Source: Xiphophorus maculatus (lineage: Eukaryota; Chordata; Actinopteri; Cyprinodontiformes; Poeciliidae). From it: a DNA stretch of 64,000 bases. The notes under the pieces are model-generated. The model was not told the origin of the DNA and ran no database searches. It saw only the letters and a list, made by a program, of their open reading frames with translations. The stretch's first letter is position 1. Every line of letters begins with the position of its first letter. The DNA is taken from NCBI RefSeq assembly GCF_002775205.1, contig NC_036456.1:23573968-23637967 (forward strand). The letters run 5' to 3'. Made by a program: the position numbers and the translations under genes. Shown here piece after piece: positions 1 through 10,960 of the stretch.

Positions 1-236
1 CTTATTTATATTCCAATGACATGACATTTCAGGATTAATAAATAAATGAGCTGGTTGCCTACATGCAAAAAGGCGCAAAAACAAAACCTGTAACCAGAAT
101 CCTGCTTGCATGACCAGGGAAAAGGCACGTATGTGGAAATGAGTGAGTTTTTGTTGAATGGATGTATGTGAGCGAGTTGTCATGACTCTGGGAGAACATT
201 GGTCCAGACAACAAACAGGAAGTAAAGAATAAAAAC

Positions 237-534
237 TGGTAACACTTTATTTGACAGGGTGTGAATAAACCTGACATGAAACGAACATGAAGGAGACTTT
301 ATGAATAACTGACTGTTGTTATGAAGTGTCATTTGGTAAATAATGACACTTTAATGCAAAGTTGCCACTTTTAATGGACTTTTAATGCAACTTTTAAAGC
401 AACTTTTTGTTAAAAGTGTCATTTTTTACTGAATGACGCTTCATGACATCAGTCATAGACATTCATAAAGACTCCTTCATGTTCATGACAGGGTCATGTC
501 AGGCGTATCCACACCCTGTCAAACAAAGTGTTGC
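237..534. mobile_element. hAT-like palindromic MITE, 298 bp
   Basis: The two ends are inverted copies of each other. The left begins TGGTAACACTTTATTTGACA, and the right, read on the minus strand, begins GCAACACTTTGTTTGACAG. The arms stay partly complementary toward the centre, so the whole element can fold back. It is flanked by a perfect 8-bp direct repeat, ATAAAAAC, at 229-236 and 535-542. An 8-bp target duplication is the hallmark of the hAT superfamily, so a non-autonomous hAT derivative is the best reading. It has no coding capacity and lies about 1.2 kb upstream of TRIM gene A. Confidence 0.75.
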
Positions 535-542
535 ATAAAAAC

Positions 543-1729
543 CATAAGCAAACTGCTCTGGTTAACAGTAAAGAGATTTTTCATTGGGATTCATTACCAC
601 ACCCACCTCACATATTCACAAAAGAATCGGAGTCCCAATGAAACAAGAGACTTCCCATCGATACAGAAAGCGGACTTTCATTGGACACATTCGCTCACAA
701 ACACAGACAGGAAGTTTAGATCTCACCCGAAGTGATTCTTAGGACAAATGTGCTTCACATGTGAAACATGGAGGTTGGGAGAAGCTGTGAAAATGACCAA
801 ACTGTGGGAGAAACTGATCTGTTTCCAGCACCATCCTGCTGAAAAGCAGAAGACTTCAGACATACTTAAAGTCTCTCTGAGTGACACAAAGTTCAAACGC
901 TGAGTGTTGATTCTGTTGGATCGGTCCTGCTGGACTTGTTTGACCAGAAACAAGAAACATAATGTTGTAATGTAACTTATACAAAAGTGACGATCTATTA
1001 AAGTTTGTTTAAATTAAACGTGGAGACTTACCTTGTTTACTTGCTTCAGAAGATTTCTTACCCTTTGAGTTGTTCAGTTGGAGGTTCAGAGGTCACCTTT
1101 TATTCAGAAGTTGATTTTAATTGTATTTCCTGAGTGTTTCTTTTTCTCAGGAACCTGTAATGTTCCTGGGCTTTTTATTAATGTTTCTGTTGCTGCGTCT
1201 GAAACCCAGGATGTTTATTCGGATCATGTTGCTTGGTGCTGAACGGGCCCTCGGAGTGAGCAGCGGTTTGGGGATGTAGATCTTTGGCCACCATTATAGC
1301 AAATTAGAAATGCTTTTAAAAGACACATGAATACAGCATTTAATGTGAGATTCTTTTATGGTTGAAAAGAAATGATCTGTGTAGTCGTCACAGTGAATAT
1401 TAAATGGTTTATCCTGTTCCAAAAGAAAGCTTTGATAAGTTTCTATGTTTCATATCAGAAACAAACTGTTTTGTTGAATAAAATATTTTTATTCTAAATT
1501 TCCTAGGGGTATGAATATGTTTAGGCTAAACTCTTTCAGGAAATATACTCAAGAGTTAAACACACCTTTTGGAAATGAGTCAGTCTTAAAACACGTCTTC
1601 TTCCTGCTTTGAGAGAGATATTCCAGATTTTCAACATTTCTTTACTCATCTATAAAGCCTGTGAGTAATTAAGACCTGCTGAGAGTCAACAGTCGTCTGA
1701 TTTAAACGTCGTTGCTGCTGAGAGGTCAA
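543..1729 (+). other. 5' flank of TRIM gene A, no gene seen
   Basis: I see no open frame resembling a known protein here. The last few hundred bases before the ATG at 1730 presumably hold the promoter and 5' UTR of TRIM gene A. I could not find a clear TATA box or an unambiguous interferon response element. A 5' UTR intron cannot be excluded. Confidence 0.4.
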
Positions 1730-3235
1730 ATGGCTCAGAGAGGAGTTTGTCGGGAGGAAATCTCCTGCTCCATTTGCTTGGATCTACTAAAGAATCCGGT
1801 GACTATTCCGTGTGGACACAGCTACTGTAAGAACTGTATTAAAACATACTGGGATGAAGAACATCAGAGGAGAATCCACAGCTGCCCTCAGTGCAGGAAA
1901 ATGTTCAGATTTAGGCCTATCCTTGTGAAAAACATCATGCTAGCAGGACTAGTGGAGGATCTGAAAAGGACTGGACTACAAGCTACTCCAGCTGACCACT
2001 GCTATACTGGACCTGAAGATGTGGCCTGTGATGTCTGCACTGAGAGGAAGATGAAAGCTGTCGAGTCCTGTTTATCCTGTGAGAATCATCTTCAACCTGA
2101 CTACAATGCTCCACCATTAAAGAAACACGAGCTGGAGAATCATGGTTTTAAGAGTCGACAACGAATCCATCAGAGAATCCAGGACCAAGAGAAAGATGTG
2201 AAGCTGCTTCAACAGGAGGTGGAGGCCATCAATGTCTCTGCTGATAAAGCAGTGGAGGACAGTGAGGAGATCTTCACTGAGCTGATCCGTCTCCTCCAGG
2301 AAAGAAGCTCTGATGTGAAGCAGCAGATCAGATCCCAGCAGGAAACTGAAGTGAGTCGAGTCAAAGATGTTCAGGAGAAGCTGGAGCAGGAGATCACTGA
2401 GCTGAAGAGGAAAGACGCTGAGCTGGAGCAGCTCTCACACACAGAGGATCACAACCAGTTTCTCCTCAACTACCCCTCACTGCCAGCACTCAGTGAGTCT
2501 ACACACTCATCCAGCATCAACATCCATCCTCTGAGACACTTTGAGGACGTGACAGCAGCTGTGTCAGAGCTCAGAGACAAACTACAGAAAATCCTGAGAG
2601 ACACATGGACAAACATCTCAACAAGACTCACTGAGGCTGAGAGTTCACTGACAGAACCAGAACCAAAGACCCGAGCTGAATTCCTAAAATATTCACAAGA
2701 AATCTCCTTGGATCCAAATACAGCAAACAGATTTCTGTTACTGTCTGAGGGGAACAGAAAAGTAACTAGGGTAGAAGAGCAACAGTTTTATCCTGATCAT
2801 CCAGAAAGATTCACTGGTTGTTGTCAAATCCTGAGTACAAAGAATCTGACTGGACGTTGTTACTGGGAGGTGGAGTGGAGCGGAGGAGGAATTGAAGTCG
2901 TAGTTTCAAATAAAAACATTGGCAGAGCAAGGAGATCAAATGAATGTGAGTTTGGATTCAATGACAAATCTTGGTCATTAAATTGTACCACAGACAGTTA
3001 CACTTTTTATCATAACCTTATTAATACTCCAGTACCAGGTCCAGTTTCCTCCAGAATAGGAGTGTACCTGGATCACAGAGCAGGTATTCTCTCTTTCTAC
3101 AGCGTCTCTGAAACCATGACTCTCCTCCACAGAGTCCAGACCAGATTCACTCAGCCTCTACATGCTGGAGTTGGTCTTTTCTCCTTATTTTCATATTATG
3201 GTGAAGCGACTGCTGAGTTTGTTAACTTGAAATAG
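1730..3235 (+). CDS. finTRIM/TRIM16-like E3 ligase, B-box2 missing (TRIM gene A)
   Basis: This is an intronless 501-residue frame from the ATG at 1730. An upstream in-frame TTG is not a plausible start. The N-terminal RING has C3HC4 spacing (C13, C16, C28, H30, C33, C36, C52, C55), which in this family binds E2 and transfers ubiquitin. A partial B-box1 follows (around residues 98-118), then a long coiled coil (about 145-265) and a C-terminal PRY-SPRY (about 320-501) with the LDHRAG core motif. Compared with gene B at 52788, it has lost about five residues of B-box1 and all of B-box2, both in frame. The reading frame is open throughout, so it may be expressed as a B-box-poor variant or be an early pseudogene. 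TRIM proteins of this class are often antiviral or immune regulators; that role is inferred here. Confidence 0.85.
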   Translation: MAQRGVCREEISCSICLDLLKNPVTIPCGHSYCKNCIKTYWDEEHQRRIHSCPQCRKMFRFRPILVKNIMLAGLVEDLKRTGLQATPADHCYTGPEDVACDVCTERKMKAVESCLSCENHLQPDYNAPPLKKHELENHGFKSRQRIHQRIQDQEKDVKLLQQEVEAINVSADKAVEDSEEIFTELIRLLQERSSDVKQQIRSQQETEVSRVKDVQEKLEQEITELKRKDAELEQLSHTEDHNQFLLNYPSLPALSESTHSSSINIHPLRHFEDVTAAVSELRDKLQKILRDTWTNISTRLTEAESSLTEPEPKTRAEFLKYSQEISLDPNTANRFLLLSEGNRKVTRVEEQQFYPDHPERFTGCCQILSTKNLTGRCYWEVEWSGGGIEVVVSNKNIGRARRSNECEFGFNDKSWSLNCTTDSYTFYHNLINTPVPGPVSSRIGVYLDHRAGILSFYSVSETMTLLHRVQTRFTQPLHAGVGLFSLFSYYGEATAEFVNLK

Positions 3236-3350
3236 TTTATTTAGTCTCCATCTTTGTTGTCGTTTCTTCGTAGCTCAGAGATCTTTATGGCTCTGCTTGG
3301 TCGTCCTATATGTTTATATTGGAGTTTGAGTGACTCTAGTTATTTATTTA

Positions 3351-3553
3351 TTTTTTTTACCCCTCCAGGGGGTCTTTTGTGGGCTCTAGTGTCCCTTATA
3401 TGATAGTAGGCTGACAGGAAACGGGGAAGGAGAGGGGGGAAGACATGCGGCAAATGTCGTCGGGTCCGGGAGTCGAACCCGCGACGGCCGCGTCGAGGAT
3501 TCAAGGCCTCCAAATACGGGTCGCGCTAACCGCTACGCCGCCACGGCACGCCC
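3351..3553 (-). mobile_element. tRNA-derived SINE, minus orientation
   Basis: Read on the minus strand, the head is tRNA-like. It has an A-box-like stretch (TAGCGGTTAGCGCGACCCG) and a B box (GGGTTCGACTCCC) ending near 3470. The tail then runs to GACCCCCTGGAGGGGTAAAA, which appears on the plus strand as a T-run at 3351. The flanks carry an imperfect repeat (CTAGTTATTTAT at 3335 and CTAGTTAGTTATTT at 3555), consistent with a target duplication. It inserted about 115 bp past the TRIM gene A stop codon, so it may lie in that gene's 3' UTR. SINEs of this type are common in percomorph fish. Confidence 0.85.
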
Positions 3554-4033
3554 ACTAGTTAGTTATTTTTGATGGTGCAAACTGCCGTGTTGTTTAGTTA
3601 ATATAAAGTCACCTTCAGCTTCATTACTCTATTTTTAGAACAAGGAAATTGTTATTTATTTAATAATCCCTGGTCCATTGTATGGTTTAATGGTGATTTT
3701 TGCTACTTTGTTCTGTTATTTGTTGTTTTATTGATGTTAGAGTTTGTTTGGGTGCTGCCCCTTCCTGTTTCTGTTCAACTATAGATGCTATCACTGCTCA
3801 GAAGGATTTTATTCATCTGATATTTATTTACATTTTTCTCTTTGTCAGACCAGATATTGTTCAATCCGTGTGCAGATGAGGTTCTATCACATGTAAATAC
3901 TGTGATTTTTTTTATAAGTGGTTTAGTGAAAACAGAATATTTATGTTTGCTTTGTTAGGTTAAAAATCAATTACTGGTTTATATAACACACAAATACTAT
4001 GAACAAATAAATAGTTTCAGTGTTTTTAATTTC

Positions 4034-4074
4034 TTCTTACCCCTCCAGGGGGTCTTTTGTGGGCTCTAGTGTAT
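4034..4074 (-). mobile_element. 3' fragment of the same SINE
   Basis: The stretch ACCCCTCCAGGGGGTCTTTT plus about 20 further bases matches the tail of the SINE at 3351-3553. The tRNA-like head is absent, as expected for a 5'-truncated copy. Confidence 0.7.
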
Positions 4075-5050
4075 ACACAGTGATCCAGTTATTATTTATT
4101 GAAGTGTGGTTTGTTGAACATCAGATCTCGCTGTTCAAATACTTTTAGTTAATGGCTTGATATGTAATTTGTTTTGTAATTTGTTTTGTCTCAGATAAAC
4201 TGGCTGCAGGAAGAAGATTATGTTCATATAAATGAATCAACTTCTTGTAATTCTAGTTCTTAGCTTTTACATTCCATGAATTACTGGGGAGGAAGAGGAG
4301 CAGCAACCGCTCCTCATTCAGTCCCAGAGCCAACAATGGCTACAAGCTAGTTTTCCTCTTCCACATTACAAAGCACTGAAACCTCTGTTGGTTGTTTTTT
4401 AAATAATCCATCTCAGTTTTTATTTTGTATCTGAGCTTTTTGTCTTATTTGTTGTTAAATAAATTCATGTTGACACTAAACTGATTCCTTAAATGAACCT
4501 TTTAATGGTAGCTTTGATTCATTTGGCTTTTCTCAAAGAATCCACACTCCTGTGGTCATACTTTGGACTTTCTTTTGATTTATTGAGTGTGAAGAATTAG
4601 ACGTACTGCCCCATAACTGCATCCTGTTTGACCTTTTAAAAACTATCTTTGAGTTTATTTCAACTAAGCACTGAAAACCAGAGATAAAATATAATTATAA
4701 TATATTTTTATATACATAAAAATGCAAATTGAAAACCATTTTGGCACTACCACAAAAGCTAATTATCTCCACTACAGACAATTAGTGCCAAGAAGAATTA
4801 CGTCCCCTACTCCCTGAACCAGTCTATCACAAGTTAAATATTAAATATGCCTGTTTTATGAGGGAAGAAAAGACACAGATGGAAAAACCCTTTCATTCAT
4901 TATATTTAGTAGCCAGCTGACCTTCCTTTGGGTTCATAATGTTGCAGCAACTTCAGATTATGGCAACGTAAACTGTACTTTTCATCCTATAAGCTGCAAC
5001 GTCTTCTCAAAGTAACGTCTATTTTATAGCGTTGACTTCATCCCTATTTA
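4075..5050. other. intergenic, nothing recognised
   Basis: AT-rich sequence without a convincing coding frame or a repeat family I could name. Confidence 0.4.
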
Positions 5051-5052
5051 GT

Positions 5053-5076
5053 GCGTGTGTGTGTGTGTGTGTGTGT
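5053..5076. repeat. (GT)n microsatellite
   Basis: About 11 uninterrupted GT units after a GTGC start. Confidence 0.9.
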
Positions 5077-5365
5077 ATCTGTCTACATTTCTTCTATTCA
5101 CCACTAGATGGAGCCTCTGTACCACACCTGATCCAGACTGGCAAGCATGGACTTCTGCAAAGGAGTTTCATAATTCTAGTTTTTCCAAACCAGTACGCAA
5201 ATATAAATTAGTAAATATATTACATACACAGTCTTCAGTTTGCATTAATAAAATTTATGGGTTGTATTATTGACCTCTGACATTAGAGAGGATAGTTTTT
5301 GTTTCCTTGCTGAGAAAGAAACAAACGTTTCAACACGTCTCAGATGCAGTTTAGTCTCTCTCCAC

Positions 5366-5430
5366 TGTGTGTGTGCGTGGGGGTGTGTGTGGGCGTGTGT
5401 GTGTGTGGGGGGGGCGTGTGTGTGTGTGTC
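5366..5430. repeat. imperfect (GT)n/G-run microsatellite
   Basis: GT repeats are interrupted by GC and by a run of eight G near 5407. All six-frame open frames across it are low-complexity artefacts. Confidence 0.85.
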
Positions 5431-5439
5431 GCATCCAGG

Positions 5440-6414
5440 TGCCACAATGTCTCCTGTGTTGTTGTCTTTATAAACAAACTGAACGCCACAACTGCTCCCA
5501 TCGGCTTGTTTCTGTGGGACGACAGAGAGCAGGAGTCTTGGTAATGATTAACATGGAGCTTGTGGTGAATCTCAGTTTTATTTTGCATTTCTTTAGTATT
5601 TATAGAAACACTTGGAAGACAAAAGTTTAACCATGCATTTATTTATAGTAAGCACATGTCTAAACGTTAAGCTAGTGCTAGTCTTTCCACAACTAGCCAA
5701 ATATATAATTTAAGCGGAAAAAGTGACATACTTGAGATTTGTGTAACCTTATATCACAACATATTAATGCTTCAGATGTCTCTGTTAGGGTAGACAGTCA
5801 GCAAACACCAACAGCCAGAAGTAATATAACATTTAATTATGCTAACCATTAGATCAGACCTCACAGCTGTTAATACGCTTCAGTGGTAAAGTTACTGTAA
5901 ACTCAATAAATTGTATTTATACTGTCTGGCATGTAAAGCTGTTGAAAGTGGACATTTAAATGTCTTGCAGCTGCAGTCAGGACTTGACTTTGTCTGGTGA
6001 AGTGAATGTAAGCTGTCATTATGAAGGCATAATAAGTGCTTTAAGCTCAGCAGCCTGTATTTATCTTATTTTGAAGTGAGAAAGGAAGTTGTTCTCGAGC
6101 TGTCCTGTTGCTTCAGCAGGGTTAAATACTTTAAGATGTTTATGTGATGTGTTTATATATTCAGAAGAAAAAAGAAATGGCAACAAAGTGAAAAATAAGT
6201 TATAATATCTGGTAAGTACTTTAAAAATAGAGACCAGCTAAATGTTGGCTGCTAGGAATGCTAAAGTTTATATCAACCTCCGGTAAACTTAATGGATGTT
6301 TCACAGTTTTTAAGGAATTTTGATTGAATTTAAATGAATATCTGGAATTTAAATGAGTTTATTTTATTAGTTTTACAATTTTATTTTATTAGTTTATGTG
6401 AAAACAAAGAAATG
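5440..6414. other. intergenic, nothing recognised
   Basis: No coding frame or known repeat was recognised. Confidence 0.4.
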
Positions 6415-7195
6415 GAGCATCTTTTTTTCTGGTGGTCCGCGGGCGCCCCTAGTGGTCCGCGAGGTACTGCATGTAAACCGCCGTTTATTTCCCGTGACGT
6501 CATCTCAAAGCGCGACGCTACAGCTAGCTTACCGAAGGATAGTGATTAAAAATGATAATAAATAAGTGGCTTGAAAACTTAAAAGAAAAGCTGGAGATAC
6601 CGGTGGAAAGGAAACAACTGCAGGAATATAAATATGATCGGAGAGTATTGATGAGTCGATTCGATTCTTTTGAACGAGTCCCAGTTGGTGAGAACTGTTC
6701 TTTGTCTTTTACGAGTTCGCTTGCTTATAATTCTGTTGACATCACATGTCAACAGCTATTGTTATTTTTATTTATTTAAAAATTATTAAATTAAATTATT
6801 TAAATACAATTGATAGAATTGGGTGGATAATTTTTATATTTAATGGTGCAGAAAATGATTTTAGTTTCTGCCAAAGTAACTCATGTCTATTTTTCTTTTA
6901 TTGTGCTTCTAAATTACAAATAGCCCTAAAATGTTATGAATTCGCTGCTTATTTTTGTTATTTTGATGTGTTTGACATAATTGGAAAGCTTAAAATCCAC
7001 ACTTTATGAATCTGTGAATAACTCAAAATGCACCAAATTGACTTGTTCATGGTTTTGTTGTCATATTTATAAAACAGATCCACTTCTCATTAGTTAAGAC
7101 ACTAATATTTCCACTTTAGGTTGTATATACTAACATGTTTTGTTACTGTGGGGCATTTTCCGTTTAGGTGGCCCGTGAATGTTTGTTAAATGGGT
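6415..7195 (+). mobile_element. possible decayed hAT-like DNA transposon remnant
   Basis: The left edge has two GGTCCGCG motifs (CTGGTGGTCCGCGGGCGCCC and AGTGGTCCGCGAGGTA), which resemble the ends of fish hAT elements. The right edge contains AGGTGGCCCGTGAATGTTTG, which resembles the opposite end of the same type. Between them a short frame (6552-6779) begins MIINKWLENLKEKLEI but reads into AT-rich sequence after about 50 residues. I do not recognise a transposase catalytic domain. The match to hAT ends is from memory. Confidence 0.35.
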
Positions 7196-7240
7196 TAAAT
7201 TAAATAATCCTGGTGATGTGGGCATAGATATAGAGATTTT

Positions 7241-7430
7241 TTAACTTGTTATAAATGAAATAATCTGCCAGTGGATCTAGTACTTTTAAATAAATATTCC
7301 AAGACTTTTTGACCTGAAGGAAACGCCTATATTTTGCTGAAAATGTTAGTTTTGTCTTATTTCCATTGTACTAAGATATTTGAACTGGAAACTACTCAAA
7401 AATACTTGGTGAGATTTTGTTTTTACAATT
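7241..7430 (+). mobile_element. half copy of palindromic MITE (family M1)
   Basis: This is the right half of a roughly 380-bp fold-back element seen repeatedly in the window. Diagnostic blocks in order are AATCTGCCAGTGGATCTAGT, TTAGTTTTGTCTTATTTCCA, CTAAGATATT and AATACTTGGTGAGATTTTGT. The left arm is not recognisable. Confidence 0.7.
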
Positions 7431-9215
7431 ATTGTTCATTTTATCTTTTATGTTCTTTATTGTAATTTATATATTTACTGAATGCTTCATGTCTGTACGC
7501 TATGAAGCTGAAATCCTGCCAATAATCTGATTCTGATTTTGAATGGGATTGTGGTGAAATCCTCAGATTGTAACAGTTATAGAGCAGACAGTAGGTGTGT
7601 GTGCAGGAATGTGCAGCAGTCGACATTCCCCAGACTCAAGTCTCAACTGTTGCATCATGGGAAATGAAGTCTGCTCCCATGGGAACTGTACTGATATCTT
7701 GTATTTGTGTCTGTCTACAGAAATCTAAAGAAAACGAATCCGTATTTCTCAGGATGTAAGGATGTCAGTTTTTTTTATTTTCTGACTTAATCAGGTGTAA
7801 CTACGGATGAATGTTAAAAAGGATCTTTGCTCATCCGAATGTGCTTCTTATGCGCGAGACAGAAAGGAAAAAGTGGGGCACTAATCTGGTGAGAAAGGTT
7901 GGCAATCTAAGAGCTTTTTTCCTGGATTACTACACATATAAGAGATTAAACTCCCCCATACGCAGCGCCACACATACATTCCTCCAGACGAATTACATTA
8001 ATGCTGTCTAATACTCCAGAGTTTATCTTTGTGTCGAATCGGTTTTAATGTGTGCGTCCTCAGCCTCTGGTTGTTAAACGTGGCGATCACGCTACGGTCA
8101 GATGATCGGCGTGAATAAAAAGCGCGTTAGAGCCTCAGTGGCATGTCTGGTATGCGAACACATCTCCTCTTACAGTTTGAGTCTGAAGGATGAACCTGAT
8201 GATCAGACGAGGCGTTCAAGTTTCAGCCGCTGAGAGAAATATTTACATTTCTACTCACTTTACAGATAGAATGGTTTTTGTTTTGATGCTGGAGAAATTT
8301 ATAAGCCATAGTTTCGCTTGTTTTTCTACCTGAAACTAGAAAGATTGAGACTCAGAACTTCAAATTTAGTTTGAGTCAAATTTAATTCAATTTATTCAAC
8401 ACAAGTTATCAAAATAAAGTCAATTTAATTCAATCTGCTCACCTCTTAACCTGTTTCTGTTTGTGTGAGATTTTATTACCGTTCAAGCTGCAAAAAACTT
8501 AATATCTTGTGTTTTTCTCATTTAACTTTTAGTCTCATTTCTCAACGGACGTGAAATAAGACGAAACTAACTCTTGGTTCGTTTCTGTAATCCTGCAGCA
8601 GCCCTGCTGAACAGGCTGGAAAAACCCCAGAAGCCCCATGTGAGCGCTGCAGATATTCTTGTCCTCATTTATGATTCTCTGTGAAACAAAAAACAAAAAA
8701 AACACAGAGCAGAGAGCTCGAAGCAAGAAAGGTGCAGAAAATCTGTCCTGTTTGATATTTACACACCAATGAATTAATGTTTGTTGTACTTTAAAGTCCA
8801 GCTGCACAGACTTGTGGGAAATGTGGAAATATTACAGCAAAAATATAAAATATTATCAGTTATTTTGGTGTAGTTTCTGGTTCAAATTTCTTAGTACACA
8901 TGAAATTAGACTAAACTAATTTATGATGGATGACGAGGCTGAAACAGGTGACAAAAATAATGAGTCTTCAAAACTTAAACTAAAGAGATAATCAACTTTG
9001 TTTCCCCAATAAACTGGTTAATAGGTTAGATAGGGTCCCGTTTTTATGTTTCTGTGCGAATTTTGACATTTTTATGTAAATTTCTTTAGTTCCACGTCAT
9101 TTTGAATTGCCTCATTGCTGCCCCCTTTGGCCAAACGGTGCCTAGCGGTTGATTTCTCCTGATTTTTGTCATAATTACAATTTTCACCAATTGTTTATTC
9201 CAGCTTTACCACATC
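7431..9215. other. intergenic, no gene seen
   Basis: No open frame resembles a known protein. Short traces of M1-like sequence occur near 8480-8570 and 8890-8915 but are too weak to delimit. Confidence 0.4.
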
Positions 9216-9445
9216 CACTGCAAAAACAAAATCTTACAACTCGTATCTTATAAATTCAACTCGTATTGAATTTCTTGTTCAAATTCAATTCAATTAAATT
9301 AAATTCAAACTTCATTAAATATTAAATATTGGTCCATATTGCAAATATTTTACTACACTTGAAATAAAACACAACTAACTTACAAGCAACTTTTCAGCAA
9401 GTTATAGGATTTTGTTTTTTAAGTTCATAAAAGCTGGCACGTGAA
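9216..9445 (+). mobile_element. M1 MITE fragment, left arm, disrupted
   Basis: It starts CACTGCAAAAACAAAATCTT, the M1 terminal repeat. It then loses similarity and resumes with M1-type blocks (ACACTTGAAATAAAACACAA, CTTTTCAGCAAGTTATAGGA) until 9445. Confidence 0.6.
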
Positions 9446-9586
9446 AATGGCTGCAAACAGATGCACAATTTAACAGCTGTACATCTGTGAAAAGTAGAAG
9501 TGGAGCCTCCTGCACAACCAACAAGGATACACCACCAAGGTTTCTTGGTGGTGAGTCAACAACTAAACATCGGTCTTTTCCACACT
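9446..9586 (+). repeat. dispersed repeat family R2 (copy 1)
   Basis: It contains AAGTGGAGCCTCCTGCACAA and CCAACAAGGATAC, followed by GGTTTCTTGGTGGTGAGTCA. The same order of blocks occurs at 12264-12472 and, inverted, at 13627-13700. The family's nature is unknown to me. Confidence 0.55.
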
Positions 9587-9952
9587 CCAAAACACAAAAT
9601 CTTACCAAGTATTTTGGGTTTAGTTTTTACTGAAGATATTTTAGTTTACTTTAAATAAGTCAAACTAATTTACCAGTAACTTTTCAGTCAGATAAGAGGC
9701 TGTTTTAGGTCAATAATGAATTAATAAAAGCTCTAGTTTCACTGGCAGATTATCTCACTTAAAACATGGGAAAAATTAAATATTCTGCCAGGGGAACTAG
9801 TAGTTTTCATCAATATTAAGGAATTATTTAATTAGAAAAATCTATTATATCTTGCTGAAAATTACTTCTAAGTTAGGTTTGTCTTATTTTAAGTGTAGTG
9901 AGATATTTGCAGTAGAAACTAGACCTTGGTACGATTTTGTGTTTTTGCAGTG
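9587..9952 (+). mobile_element. M1 palindromic MITE, near full length
   Basis: The left arm reads ACAAAATCTTACCAAGTATT and continues through TTCACTGGCAGATTATCTCA to the centre. The right arm mirrors it through TATTCTGCCAGGGGAACTAG and ends GATTTTGTGTTTTTGCAGTG. The arms are reverse complements of each other with drift, so the element forms one long hairpin. Confidence 0.75.
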
Positions 9953-10230
9953 AATGTCTTTAACTGGCCAGGTTAGAGTTCAACAAACTGTTAAAAATGA
10001 TCTCATTGCATCTGAAACAACAATAGCTGCACCCATTTGGCCTAATTTTTCTTGATCTCCTGATCTTTCTCTTTCTTTCTTCTTTTTGTCTCCTTCACTC
10101 GTGATTTGTGTGTGAAAATACCTGACAGCTCTCCTCTACAAACCCTCTTCCTGTTGTCTTTTGTCTCACACATTATTTGTGATTAAGTCTCTTTCTTTGG
10201 CTCATACACACCTCAACACGCCCTCATGCC

Positions 10231-10274
10231 CGCTCTCTCTCTCTCTGTGTGTGTGTGTGGGGTGGGTGGGGGGT

Positions 10275-10309
<35 letters not shown>
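10231..10309. repeat. compound (CT)n(GT)n microsatellite
   Basis: CT repeats run into GT repeats interrupted by G-rich spacers (GGGGTGGGTGGGGGGTGGG), followed by a pure GT run to 10309. Confidence 0.9.
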
Positions 10310-10313
<4 letters not shown>

Positions 10314-10684
10314 CACATTCCAGCGCCGGGCAGCTTTCCAGCCATTCAGGTTCAGTGCAACCTATCCAGCAGAGTCAGCACACGAACACAAACTCGGCCG
10401 CGCTCTTTGAGCTGCAGCAGCATTCCTGAAGTCTTCAGCAGGATGAAGGTTCAAACTTTGTAACCTTCCAGTTGCTGTTCGGCCTCCTGATGTGGATGGA
10501 GCTGCTGAGGGGCCAGAGTCAGCAGGCAGAGGGAACCAAGGGCATCGTCACAGTTAAAGAAACATCAGAGACCCGGGATCTGCAACCTGTGGCTCGTACG
10601 AAACCAAACAGGAAGTTTGAGTTGATTATGGTCATTTTAGGAGTTTTCCCAGAAGTCCTTGAGTGAAATCTGCTCTTACTATCT

Positions 10685-10960
10685 GCAGGTGCGTTCACAC
10701 CAGCCCTGTTTAATCCGCTTTAATCAAACTCTAGAAAGTTTGGTTTGAAGAAAAGTGAACTCTGATCCACCTACAAACTTCGGTTGAAGTGAACTCTGAT
10801 GCGGTTTGAATGCATATGTGAATGCCAAACAGATCGGTGAAAGCTCCCAGAGCAGAAAGTGGACGACAGCGCAGGGGATTCTGGGTAAATACAACCAAAA
10901 CAAACTTGCTAGTTTAGCGCTAGCGTGAGAAATGGCTTGGCTCACCCCATTTTGCGAAAT
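10685..10960 (+). repeat. dispersed repeat family R3 (GTGCGTTCACACCAG end)
   Basis: It starts GGTGCGTTCACACCAGCCCT and contains two GTGAACTCTGAT blocks. It ends with TTGCTAGTTTAGCGCTAGCG and GAGAAATGGCTTGG. A fragment of the same end appears at 32070-32130 in an fbxw7 intron. It has no coding capacity and is probably a MITE. Confidence 0.55.

Noticed and set aside
3440-3553. Possible tRNA gene on the minus strand
   Set aside because: A and B boxes are present, but the acceptor stem does not close and the sequence continues into a SINE body and tail; it is a tRNA-derived SINE.
5245-5630. Several overlapping frames on both strands rich in Cys/Val or His/Thr
   Set aside because: They are translations of a GT microsatellite and its complement and have no domain.
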